DNA of 52,276 nucleotides from Pseudonocardia lacus (lineage in GTDB: Bacteria > Actinomycetota > Actinomycetes > Mycobacteriales > Pseudonocardiaceae): positions 1-52,276 of the forward strand of contig NZ_JAHDTH010000032.1 of assembly GCF_018531445.1 (NCBI RefSeq), read 5' to 3'. A program made the translations under genes and the position numbers. Positions within the stretch are counted from its first letter, which is position 1. Every line of letters starts with the position of its first letter. The notes under the pieces were generated by a model. The model made no database searches and had not been told where the DNA came from. It was given only the letters and a program-made list of their open reading frames with translations. Positions 24,998-32,448 of this stretch are shown here, piece after piece.

Positions 24998-25793
24998 TCC
25001 GGAGCGGGCTGAGCACAAGCTGGTGATCGAGGGGCTGCGCAAGGCGTTCGGGCCGCTGCCGGTGCTCGACGGCGTCGACTTCGACGTCGCACCGGGGGAG
25101 TTCGTGGCGTTGGTCGGCCCGAGCGGCTGCGGGAAGTCCACCCTGTTCGACGTCGTCGCCGGGCTGGAACCGCCCGACGCGGGACGGGTGCTCGTCGACG
25201 GCGCGGACGCCACCGGAAGGGTCGACCCGTTCGCCTACATGCCCCAGCGCGACCTGCTGTTCCCGTGGCGGACGGTGCTGGACAACACCACCCTCGGCCT
25301 GGAGGTGGCCGGGATGCCGCGCAAGGCCGCCCGCGCGCGGGCGGGGGAGCTGTTCGAGCCGTTCGGGCTGGCCGGGTTCGAGCGGGCGCGGCCGGCGGAG
25401 CTGTCCGGCGGCATGCGCCAGCGGGCCGCGCTGCTGCGCACGGTCGTGCAGGACCGCGCCGTGCTGCTGCTGGACGAGCCGTTCGGCGCGCTCGACGCGC
25501 TCACCCGGATCGACATGCAGCTGTGGCTGGAGGGGGTCCGCGCGGGCTTCGGATGGACCGTCCTGCTGATCACCCACGACATCCGCGAGGCCGTGTTCCT
25601 GGCCGACCGGGTGCTCGTGCTCGGCCCGCGACCGACGTCCGTGCGCCACGAGGTCGTGGTCGACCTGCCCCGTCCGAGGGGGGTGGCGATGATCACGCAG
25701 CCGCGGTTCGCCGAGCTGGAGGCGCGGGTGCTGGAGCAGGTCAGCCGCGGTCGGGCCGACGCGCCGGAGCCCGCACGCGATTCCGAACACTGA
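24990..25793 (+). CDS. ABC transporter ATP-binding protein, thiamine-precursor type
   Basis: A 267-residue ATPase. Walker A is GPSGCGKST, the Q-loop is YMPQRDLLFPW, the signature LSGGMRQRAALLR, Walker B VLLLDEPFGALD and the H-loop LITHD. MPQRDLLFPW is typical of the nitrate/sulfonate/HMP (SsuB/ThiZ) group. It overlaps the permease gene by 8 bases. The last gene of the riboswitch operon; 94 bases separate it from the acyl-CoA dehydrogenase gene. Confidence 0.92.
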   Translation: MLDPERAEHKLVIEGLRKAFGPLPVLDGVDFDVAPGEFVALVGPSGCGKSTLFDVVAGLEPPDAGRVLVDGADATGRVDPFAYMPQRDLLFPWRTVLDNTTLGLEVAGMPRKAARARAGELFEPFGLAGFERARPAELSGGMRQRAALLRTVVQDRAVLLLDEPFGALDALTRIDMQLWLEGVRAGFGWTVLLITHDIREAVFLADRVLVLGPRPTSVRHEVVVDLPRPRGVAMITQPRFAELEARVLEQVSRGRADAPEPARDSEH

Positions 25794-25858
25794 TTTGTGC
25801 GCCACAACCCCTGATCTGGTGCGTTCGGACCAGTGACCGGCGGGCCCGTCGTCGGTTA

Positions 25859-25870
25859 CGGTCCGGACCG
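25859..25870. promoter_or_regulatory. CGGTCCGGACCG palindrome upstream of the acyl-CoA dehydrogenase operon
   Basis: A perfect 12-bp palindrome ends 17 bases before the ATG of the next gene. It could be a repressor site or just local base composition. Confidence 0.35.
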
Positions 25871-25887
25871 ACCGTCACGGAGGTGTC

Positions 25888-27069
25888 ATGGACGACAGCG
25901 CACGGGTCGAGAAGGCCGCGCGGCAGGTCGTGGAGACGCACGACCCCAAGAAGGTGCCACTGCGGGAGTTCCTGGGCGCGTGCTACGACGCAGGCGTCTC
26001 CTGGGTGCACTTCCCGGAGGGCCTGGGTGGGCTCGGGGTGTCCCGCGGCCTGCAGGCCGTCGCGGACGAGATCCTGCAGGGCGCGGGCGGGATGAACCCG
26101 TTCGCCATCAACCCGATCGGCCACGGGATGGCCGCCCCCACCGTGCTGGAGCACGCGCAGGGCGACCTGGCCGCGCAGTTGCTGCGCCCGCTGGCCAGCA
26201 CCGAGCACATCTGGTGCCAGCTGTTCAGCGAGCCGGGCGCCGGCTCCGACCTGGCCGGGCTGGCCACGTCGGCGGTCAAGGACGGCGACGAGTGGGTCAT
26301 CAACGGCCAGAAGGTGTGGACGAGCCTGGCGCACCGGGCCCGCTACGCGCTGCTGCTGGCGCGCAGCGACCCCGACGCGTTCAAGCACAAGGGCCTGACG
26401 TACTTCGTCATGGACATGCAGGCCCCCGGCGTGGAGACCCGGCCGCTGCGGCAGATGACCGGGCAGGCCGAGTTCAACGAGGTCTACATGACCGACGTCC
26501 GCATCCCCGACTCGTACCGCCTCGGTGCCGTCGGCGACGGCTGGCGCGTCGCGATGACCACGCTGATGAACGAGCGCTCCTCGATCGGCGGCAGCTCGTC
26601 GGTCCGCGGGGTCGGCGCGATCGGTGACGCGGTCGACCTGTGGGCCGCCCGCCCCGACCTGCGCACGCCGGTGCTGCGCGACAAGCTGGCCGCGCTCTGG
26701 ACGAAGGCCGAGGCCCAGCGCCTCACCGACCAGCGGGCCCGCCGCTCGGCCGGCGCCGGCTCGCCCGGACCGGAGGGCTCGATCGCCAAGGTCGTCTCGG
26801 CCGAGCTCAACCAGGCCGTCTACGCGTTCTGCATGGAGCTGCTCGGCCCGGAGGCGACGCTCTACGGCGACTACACGCTGCGCGACATCGGCCGCATGGA
26901 GGACTACCGCGGCGGGGTCCAGCAGCGGTTCCTGCGCGCGCAGGCCAACACCATCGAGGGCGGCACGTCCGACGTGCTGCGCAACGTCATCGGCGAGCGC
27001 GTGCTGGGCCTGCCCGGCGACCTGCGCGCCGACAGCGGCAAGCCGTGGAAGGAGATCCCCCGTGGCTGA
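25888..27069 (+). CDS. Acyl-CoA dehydrogenase family protein, subunit type A
   Basis: A 393-residue flavoenzyme subunit for the alpha,beta-oxidation step of acyl-CoA breakdown. The middle domain has WCQLFSEPGAGSDLAGLAT (about residue 110) and VINGQKVWTS, and the C-terminal domain ends GGTSDVLRNVIGERVLGLP. Actinobacteria use heterotetrameric dehydrogenases made from two adjacent genes for steroid side chains and other bulky acyl groups (FadE26-27, FadE28-29 of mycobacteria); the next gene is the partner and overlaps by 8 bases. GGAGG precedes the ATG. The substrate is not known; no steroid ring genes are in the window. Confidence 0.9.
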   Translation: MDDSARVEKAARQVVETHDPKKVPLREFLGACYDAGVSWVHFPEGLGGLGVSRGLQAVADEILQGAGGMNPFAINPIGHGMAAPTVLEHAQGDLAAQLLRPLASTEHIWCQLFSEPGAGSDLAGLATSAVKDGDEWVINGQKVWTSLAHRARYALLLARSDPDAFKHKGLTYFVMDMQAPGVETRPLRQMTGQAEFNEVYMTDVRIPDSYRLGAVGDGWRVAMTTLMNERSSIGGSSSVRGVGAIGDAVDLWAARPDLRTPVLRDKLAALWTKAEAQRLTDQRARRSAGAGSPGPEGSIAKVVSAELNQAVYAFCMELLGPEATLYGDYTLRDIGRMEDYRGGVQQRFLRAQANTIEGGTSDVLRNVIGERVLGLPGDLRADSGKPWKEIPRG

Positions 27070-28216
27070 CACGGCTGTCCAGGAGGAAGCTCTGTCCCCC
27101 GAGTTCGTCTTCACCTCCGAGCAGAAGGACCTGCGCAAGGCGGTCCGCGAGCTGCTGGCCGACCGGGCCGACGAGGCCACCGTCCGGGCGCTGATGGAGA
27201 CCGGGTCCGGCTACGACCCGCAGGTGTGGGCGCGGCTGGGCGGCGAGCTCGGGGTGCTGGGCCTGGCCGTGCCCGAGGAGCTGGGCGGGGTCGGCGGCAC
27301 GCTGGTCGACCAGGCCGTCGTGGCCGAGGAGTTCGGGGCGGCGCTGCTGCCCGGTCCGGTGCTGGGCACCGTCGGGCTGGCGATCCCGGCGCTGGTGGCG
27401 CTGGGCGCCGGGGCCGGGTCCGAGACGGCCGAGCTGCTGGAGGCGCTGGTCGCGGGCACCCGGACGGCCGCGTTCGCGGCGCCGGAGTTCGGGGCCGCCC
27501 CGCAGGTCACCTCCACCGGTGACGCGCTGAACGGCACCCTGTCGCAGGTGGTCGACGGCGGCGCCGACGTGCTGATCGTCGCGGCCACCGGCCCCGACGG
27601 CCTGGGCCTCTACGCCACCGAGGGCGGCGAGCGCAGCAGGCTGAGCACGTTGGACCAGACGCGTCGGCAGGCGAGGGTCGTCCTCGACGGCGCCCCGGCC
27701 CGGCTGCTGGCCTCGGGCGCGGCCGCGGAGAAGGCCATCGCGCACGCGCAGCGCGTCGGTGGGGTGCTGCTGGCCGCCGAGCAGGTCGGCGGCGCGCAGA
27801 GGCTGCTGGACCTGTCGCTGGCCTACGCCAACACCCGGCTGCAGTTCGGCCGGAAGATCGGCTCGTTCCAGGCCGTCAAGCACCGGATCGCCGACATGTT
27901 CGTGCTGGTCGAGCACGCCCGCTCGACGGCGTACCACGCGGCCTGGGCGTTGCAGGACGGCTCGGACGACCCCGACCTCGCGGTCAGCGTCGCCCAGGCC
28001 ACGTGCTCGGAGAACTACCAGAAGGTCGCCGCCGACACCGTCCAGGTGCACGGCGGCATCGGCTTCACCTGGGAGCACCCGACGCACCTGTACTACAAGC
28101 GGGCCGTCACCGACGCCGCCCTGCTGGGCAGCGCCGCCGCGCACCGCGACCGCATCGCCGCCCTGGTGCTGGACACGGCCGAGCCCACCGGCCGCGCCAC
28201 CGTCGCCCAGGGCTGA
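27062..28216 (+). CDS. Acyl-CoA dehydrogenase family protein, subunit type B
   Basis: A 384-residue partner subunit. It opens with FVFTSEQKDLRKAVRELLAD, has a divergent middle domain without the usual SEPGAGSD loop, and a typical C-terminal domain: LAYANTRLQFGRKIGSFQAV, KHRIADMF, and TVQVHGGIGFTWEHPTHLYY (about residue 327). This division of motifs between two proteins is what is seen in alpha2beta2 FadE enzymes. The GTG start overlaps the end of the first subunit gene by 8 bases. The closest relative in this window is the first half of the fused protein at 48611. Confidence 0.9.
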   Translation: MADTAVQEEALSPEFVFTSEQKDLRKAVRELLADRADEATVRALMETGSGYDPQVWARLGGELGVLGLAVPEELGGVGGTLVDQAVVAEEFGAALLPGPVLGTVGLAIPALVALGAGAGSETAELLEALVAGTRTAAFAAPEFGAAPQVTSTGDALNGTLSQVVDGGADVLIVAATGPDGLGLYATEGGERSRLSTLDQTRRQARVVLDGAPARLLASGAAAEKAIAHAQRVGGVLLAAEQVGGAQRLLDLSLAYANTRLQFGRKIGSFQAVKHRIADMFVLVEHARSTAYHAAWALQDGSDDPDLAVSVAQATCSENYQKVAADTVQVHGGIGFTWEHPTHLYYKRAVTDAALLGSAAAHRDRIAALVLDTAEPTGRATVAQG

Positions 28217-28222
28217 AGCCCA

Positions 28223-28287
28223 CCGTCGAGAACGAAGTTGTGGTGAATTGGACCGGTCCAAATTCACCACAACTTCGTTCTCGACGG
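28223..28287. terminator. Convergent-end hairpin, family copy B
   Basis: Arms 28223-28249 and 28261-28287 are perfectly complementary over 27 bases, and the centre GGACCGGTCC (28250-28259) is itself a palindrome, so almost the whole element folds. It begins 6 bases after the dehydrogenase stop and ends 7 bases before the stop of the convergent monooxygenase gene. The arm CCGTCGAGAACGAAG and the centre TGGACCGGTCCA recur at 47615-47681. Confidence 0.85.
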
Positions 28288-28294
28288 GGGTGGG

Positions 28295-29491
28295 TCAGGG
28301 GGTCAGGGCGGTGGCGCGGGCGTCCCAGTCGATCCTGAAGCGCTGCTGGGGGCCCAGGGTGCGCTCCGGGTTCATCAGGTAGCGCGTGGCCAGCGGCATG
28401 ACCGCCCGCATCATCAGCCGGCCGACCGCGCCGGGTGCCTTGGCGTGGTTGATCCGGGCCGCGGCGGCGGCGATCCGTTCGACGCGGGGCCGGCGCGCCG
28501 CCTCGTAGGCGGCGAACGCGGACGGCACGTCGGGCAGGTCGCGCAGGCAGCGGGCCAGCTCGATGGCGCTCTCCACGGCCAGCGACGCGCCCTGGCCCGA
28601 GCTGTTCGACGGCGCGTGCACCGCGTCGCCGACCAGCACCATCCGGCCCCGGTGCCAGTGCGGCACCGGCGGCATGATGTGCAGCGCCCCCGCGACCTGC
28701 AGCGTCTCGACGAGCGCGGTGTCCATCAGCGCCGCGCCCGGGTCGTCGTCGGCGTAGGTCTCGCGCAGCGTGCGCAGCCACTGCTCGGCCGGCACCGCCC
28801 GCGCCTCGGTGAACGGCATCGGGGTGGGCCGGGGGAGGTTCGCGCCCCAGCCCGTGCGGCCGTCGGCCAGCGACCAGTACAGGTAGTACGCCCGCCGGCC
28901 GAAGGCGAACGTCATCGTCCCCGGCTCGCCGACGCCGTGCGTGGAGATCCCCTCCAGCCCGAGCAGGCCGGTGTAGCCGGCGTCGGGGGCGTCGGGGTCG
29001 ATCAGCTTGCGGACGGTCGAGTGCACCCCGTCCGCCCCCACGAGCACGTCGGCGGTGGCGGTGCGGCCGTCGGCGAACCGGGCGGTGACGCCGGAGCCGG
29101 TCTCCTCGACCCCGACCAGGCGGCTGCCGTGCACGATCGGCACGCCCTGCTCGGTGGCGACGCGGTGCAGCTCGCGGTGCAGGTCGCCGCGGGGCGTCTG
29201 GCGCTGCGGGGGCAGGTCGGCGAGTCGGGGCAGCTCGACGCGGCTGTCGCCGCCGGTCGACATGGCGGTGCTGGTGATGGGCTGGCCGGTGGCCACGGCG
29301 CTCTCGGCGCCGACGACCGCCAGCGCGGCCTGCCCGTTCGGGGCGATGGCCAGGCTCCCGCCGATGCCGTCGGCCGGGCCGGGGTGGGCCTCGTGGACGG
29401 TGGCCTCGATGCCGGCCTTGCGCAGGGCCATCGCGGCCACCGGACCGGCGATGCCGCCGCCGATGACGATCGCCGTTCTCACGTCGGACAT
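28295..29491 (-). CDS. FAD-dependent monooxygenase
   Basis: A 398-residue class A flavoprotein monooxygenase of the PHBH/UbiH group. The FAD dinucleotide site is IVIGGGIAGPVAAMALRKAG, the second motif is DVLVGADGVHSTVRKLI and the third is MVLVGDAVHAPSNSSGQGAS. It probably hydroxylates a small aromatic or similar compound using NAD(P)H and O2, but the substrate is unknown. GGGAG precedes the ATG. It lies downstream of a PadR regulator on the same strand, separated by a strong hairpin, so its own promoter is likely in the 29492-29615 stretch. Confidence 0.9.
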   Translation of the reverse strand: MSDVRTAIVIGGGIAGPVAAMALRKAGIEATVHEAHPGPADGIGGSLAIAPNGQAALAVVGAESAVATGQPITSTAMSTGGDSRVELPRLADLPPQRQTPRGDLHRELHRVATEQGVPIVHGSRLVGVEETGSGVTARFADGRTATADVLVGADGVHSTVRKLIDPDAPDAGYTGLLGLEGISTHGVGEPGTMTFAFGRRAYYLYWSLADGRTGWGANLPRPTPMPFTEARAVPAEQWLRTLRETYADDDPGAALMDTALVETLQVAGALHIMPPVPHWHRGRMVLVGDAVHAPSNSSGQGASLAVESAIELARCLRDLPDVPSAFAAYEAARRPRVERIAAAAARINHAKAPGAVGRLMMRAVMPLATRYLMNPERTLGPQQRFRIDWDARATALTP

Positions 29492-29615
29492 GGGTGCTCC
29501 CAGGGGTGTGTGTGCGGTTCGGTGCGTTGCGCGAACCGCCCGTGGGGGAGCTCCCGGTTATCCTCGTGAGTGCCATCTCGTGGCCGGGTCGCCCCGCGCG
29601 GCGCGGTTCGAGGGT

Positions 29616-29647
29616 GCGGGCCCCGGTGTTGCAGCACCGGGGCCCGC
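29616..29647 (-). terminator. Hairpin after the PadR gene
   Basis: GCGGGCCCCGGTG (29616-29628) pairs perfectly with CACCGGGGCCCGC (29635-29647) around a 6-base loop, 5 bases beyond the PadR stop. Confidence 0.8.
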
Positions 29648-29652
29648 TTCTG

Positions 29653-30312
29653 TCAGTCGGTGGGCTCGGCCGTGGTGAACGTCCCTTCCGCGAGCGCGGC
29701 GACCTCCGCCGACACCCGGCCCGTCTCGTGCCAGGCCCGCCACTCGGCCATGCCGGGGTAGCGGCCCGAGTCGATCTGGTCGAGCAGCCCGCGCACCCAG
29801 GAGGCCTCCGCCTCCCGCATGGCCAGCTCGAACTCGTCCTCGACCAGGAACAGCGGCGGGACGGTGCCCGCGTGGCCGGCCAGCGCCGCGCGCCGGCCGG
29901 AGACCTCGGCGTCGAGCAGGTCGATCCGCCCGCGCAGCAGCTCGGCCGCCTCGTCCGGGGGCAGCACGACCAGCACCGACAGCCCCGCCTTGAACCGGCT
30001 CGGCTCCGTCTCCGGCGTCGAGACCAGCTCGCGGGCCCAGTCGAGCAGCTCGGCGCGGCCCTCGTCGGTGATCCGGTAGACGGTGCGCTCGGGGCGGGCG
30101 CCCTGCCGGGAGCTCTCCGCCGCCGCCAGCAGCCCGTGCTTGTCCAGGTTGCGGACGACGGTGTAGAGCGAGCCCCACTTGATGGGCATGTCGTCGTCCT
30201 TGCCCCACCCGCGCAGGGCCTGGCCCATCTCGTAGGGGTGCATGGGGCGGTAGGCGACGGTGGACAGGACGGCGAGAGCGAGGAGGTTGCCCACCCGTCG
30301 TCGCTTCGCCAT
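29653..30312 (-). CDS. PadR-family transcriptional regulator
   Basis: A 219-residue regulator. The winged HTH reads NLLALAVLSTVAYRPMHPYE, WGSLYTVVRNLDKHGLL and PERTVYRITDEGRAELLDW; a helical C-terminal dimerisation domain of the Vir_act_alpha_C type follows. The start MAKRRRVG at 30312 is preferred to one 14 codons upstream, since the upstream part covers a TATACT -10 box (30349-30344). PadR proteins usually repress a neighbouring detoxification or efflux gene; here the FAD monooxygenase is the obvious candidate. Confidence 0.88.
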   Translation of the reverse strand: MAKRRRVGNLLALAVLSTVAYRPMHPYEMGQALRGWGKDDDMPIKWGSLYTVVRNLDKHGLLAAAESSRQGARPERTVYRITDEGRAELLDWARELVSTPETEPSRFKAGLSVLVVLPPDEAAELLRGRIDLLDAEVSGRRAALAGHAGTVPPLFLVEDEFELAMREAEASWVRGLLDQIDSGRYPGMAEWRAWHETGRVSAEVAALAEGTFTTAEPTD

Positions 30313-30405
30313 CACGGACCTCGTCTCCGATTGTTCGTCCACGAGTATACGCACGCGGGGAGTTGTCGGGGAAGCCCGTCCCGAGAGTCGCTCCGGCGCG
30401 GGGTT

Positions 30406-30915
30406 TCAGCCGGCGGCGGCGGTGAACGCCCGCAGCGCGGCGTCGTCGAACAGCACGAACCGGACCTCCGCCACGTTCGTCGGCGTCTCGCGGACGGTCG
30501 TCACGGCGATGCGGGCGGCGTCGTCCATCGGCCAGCCGTAGACCCCGGCCGAGATCGCCGGGAACGCGACACTGCGCGCGCCGAGCTCGTCGGCCACGCG
30601 CAGCGACTCCCGGTAGCAGGAGGCCAGCAGGTGCGAGCGGTCCTCCCGCTTCGCGTGCACGGGGCCGACCGTGTGGATCACCCAGCGGGCCGGGAGCCGG
30701 CCGGCGGTGGTGGCGACGGCCCGGCCGGTCGGCAGGCCGTCGGGGAGCGTGGTCGCGCGCAGCTCGCGGCAGGCGGCGAGGATCTGCGGGCCGCCGCGGC
30801 GGTGGATGGCGCCATCGACGCCGCCCCCGCCCAGCAGCGACGAGTTCGCGGCGTTGACGACCGCATCGACGTCGGCCTCGGTGATGTCCCCGCGCACCAG
30901 GGCGATCTCGGTCAT
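30406..30915 (-). CDS. Macrodomain protein (O-acetyl-ADP-ribose deacetylase type)
   Basis: A 169-residue stand-alone macrodomain. The ADP-ribose loops are VNAANSSLLGGGGVDGAIHR and FPAISAGVYGWPMDDAA, and the first strand is IALVRGDITEADVDAVVNAA. This subgroup (YmdB/MacroD-like) removes acetyl from O-acetyl-ADP-ribose or ADP-ribose from protein acidic residues. The gene stands alone and is divergent from a small membrane-protein gene. Confidence 0.92.
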   Translation of the reverse strand: MTEIALVRGDITEADVDAVVNAANSSLLGGGGVDGAIHRRGGPQILAACRELRATTLPDGLPTGRAVATTAGRLPARWVIHTVGPVHAKREDRSHLLASCYRESLRVADELGARSVAFPAISAGVYGWPMDDAARIAVTTVRETPTNVAEVRFVLFDDAALRAFTAAAG

Positions 30916-31028
30916 CGGGCCATCCTGGCCCGCCGCGGGTGCACCCGCAGGGACGCCCGTTTCATCAGTTCTGGGGATAACGTCCGTTCGGCGGTAACCG
31001 TGTGCGTACGTTCGCCGAAGTCGGGGGC

Positions 31029-31181
31029 ATGACCGCCTACGACTTGGGTCACCCCCCGCGGCCCGGCGCCGCGCCGGGACCGTCCCTGACCACCCGCCCC
31101 GACGTCGGCGCCTTCATCGCGATGATGTTCGGGCTGGCCGTGTTCGCGTTCCTGCTGGGGCTGCTCGCCCTCGCCGTCTGA
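31029..31181 (+). CDS. Small single-pass membrane protein (50 aa)
   Basis: The ATG at 31029 opens a 50-codon frame ending at TGA 31181. The product begins MTAYDLGHPPRPGAAPG, then a polar stretch (LTTRPDVGAF) and one long hydrophobic helix (IAMMFGLAVFAFLLGLLALA) that ends the protein. G/C at third positions is very high throughout. GGGGG precedes the ATG at short spacing, and TACGTT lies upstream. I do not recognise a family. It is the only reading of this gap that looks protein-like. Confidence 0.5.
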   Translation: MTAYDLGHPPRPGAAPGPSLTTRPDVGAFIAMMFGLAVFAFLLGLLALAV

Positions 31182-31248
31182 CCCCGGTGTGACCAAGCCG
31201 TCCGCCGGAGTGCGGGCGGGTGCGCCGGTCGCCACGTAGGAAGAGCGG

Positions 31249-32448
31249 GTGACGGCTGCGCCACCCACCACCCGCGTCCCGCTCGGGCTGGTGCTCGCCC
31301 TGGGCGGGCTGTCCAGCTTCGGCCCGCTCGCCCACGACCTCTACCTGCCGGCGCTGCCGGCGATGGCCGCCGACCTGGCCACGACCGAGGCGGCCACCCA
31401 GCTGACGCTCTCGGCCTGCATGGTCGGGATGGCGCTGGGCCAGCTGCTGGTCGGGCCGCTCACCGACCGCGTCGGACGGCGCGGACCGCTGCTCGCGGGC
31501 GTCGCGTTGTTCGCCGTCACCGCCGGGCTGTGCGCGCTGGCCCCGTCGATCGAGCTGCTGCTCGTGCTGCGCCTGGTCAGCGGGCTGGCCGGGGGCGCCG
31601 GCATCGTGATCGCCCGGGCGATGGTGCGCGACCTGTACCAGGGCGCCGCCGCGGCCAGGGTGTTCGCGCTGCTGGTCACGGTGACGGGCGTGGCGCCGGT
31701 GGTGGCGCCGCTGCTGGGCGGGCAGCTGCTGCGGGTGACCGACTGGCGAGGCGTGTTCTGGGCGCTGGCCGCCATCGGGCTGGTGCTGCTGGTGGCGGCC
31801 CTGACCCGGCCCGAGTCGCTGCCGCCGGAGCGTCGTCGCGCCGGGGGCCTGCGGGCCACCGGCCGGGTGGTGGGCCGGCTGCTGCGCGATCGCTCGTTCG
31901 TCGTCCCGGCGCTGGTGCAGGGCCTGGGCGTGTGCGGGATGTTCGTCTACATCGCCATGGGCAGCTTCGTGCTGCAGGGCGTCTACGGCCTGGACGTGCA
32001 GGGCTTCTCGCTCGTGTTCGCGGCCAACTCCCTGGCGCTGGTCCTGCTGGGCCGGCTCAGCGCGGCGCTCGTCGGCCGGCTCGGGGCGCGCCGGCTGCTC
32101 GCGGCCGGCGTCGGGTTGGCCCTGCTGGCGGCCGTGGCCATGCTGGTGGGGGTGCTCGTGTCGGACTCGGTGTGGGCGCTGCTGCCGCCGCTGCTGGTGC
32201 TCGTCGGCTGTTCCGGGCTGATCCTGCCCAACGGGACGGCGCTGGCCCTGGCCGAGCAGGGCGAGGTCGCCGGTACGGCGTCGGCGCTGGTCGGGCTGAC
32301 CCAGTTCGGGCTGGCCGCCGCGGTGCCGCCGTTGGCCTCGCTGGGCGGGGTGTCCCCGGTCGTCATGGCGGTGACGACGGTGGCGACGACCGCGGCCGCC
32401 GTCACCGTGCTCGTCGTCGGTCGGCCCGGTCGGGTCGGCGCTCGGTGA
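31249..32448 (+). CDS. Bcr/CflA-type MFS drug efflux transporter
   Basis: A 399-residue, 12-helix major facilitator. The Bcr/CflA pattern is clear: SSFGPLAHDLYLPALPAMAA in helix 1, the motif A loop GPLTDRVGRRGPLLAG, and RAMVRDLYQGAAAARVFALL in helices 4-5. It should export a drug-like compound with the proton gradient. The GTG start follows GAAGAGCG. The 3' end overlaps the convergent ECF sigma gene by 47 bases. A close paralogue starts at 34264. Confidence 0.9.
   Translation: MTAAPPTTRVPLGLVLALGGLSSFGPLAHDLYLPALPAMAADLATTEAATQLTLSACMVGMALGQLLVGPLTDRVGRRGPLLAGVALFAVTAGLCALAPSIELLLVLRLVSGLAGGAGIVIARAMVRDLYQGAAAARVFALLVTVTGVAPVVAPLLGGQLLRVTDWRGVFWALAAIGLVLLVAALTRPESLPPERRRAGGLRATGRVVGRLLRDRSFVVPALVQGLGVCGMFVYIAMGSFVLQGVYGLDVQGFSLVFAANSLALVLLGRLSAALVGRLGARRLLAAGVGLALLAAVAMLVGVLVSDSVWALLPPLLVLVGCSGLILPNGTALALAEQGEVAGTASALVGLTQFGLAAAVPPLASLGGVSPVVMAVTTVATTAAAVTVLVVGRPGRVGAR

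Noticed and set aside
25794..25887. A KstR-type operator before the acyl-CoA dehydrogenase operon
   Set aside because: I looked for the AAC-nn-GTT core of KstR sites here and in the 48462-48610 region and did not find it. The only palindrome is CGGTCCGGACCG.
30912..31271. A minus-strand 119-codon frame opposite the small membrane ORF
   Set aside because: The composition is polar and repetitive (EGEQPQQEREHGQPEHH) and looks like an antisense shadow. The plus-strand ORF gives a sensible membrane helix.
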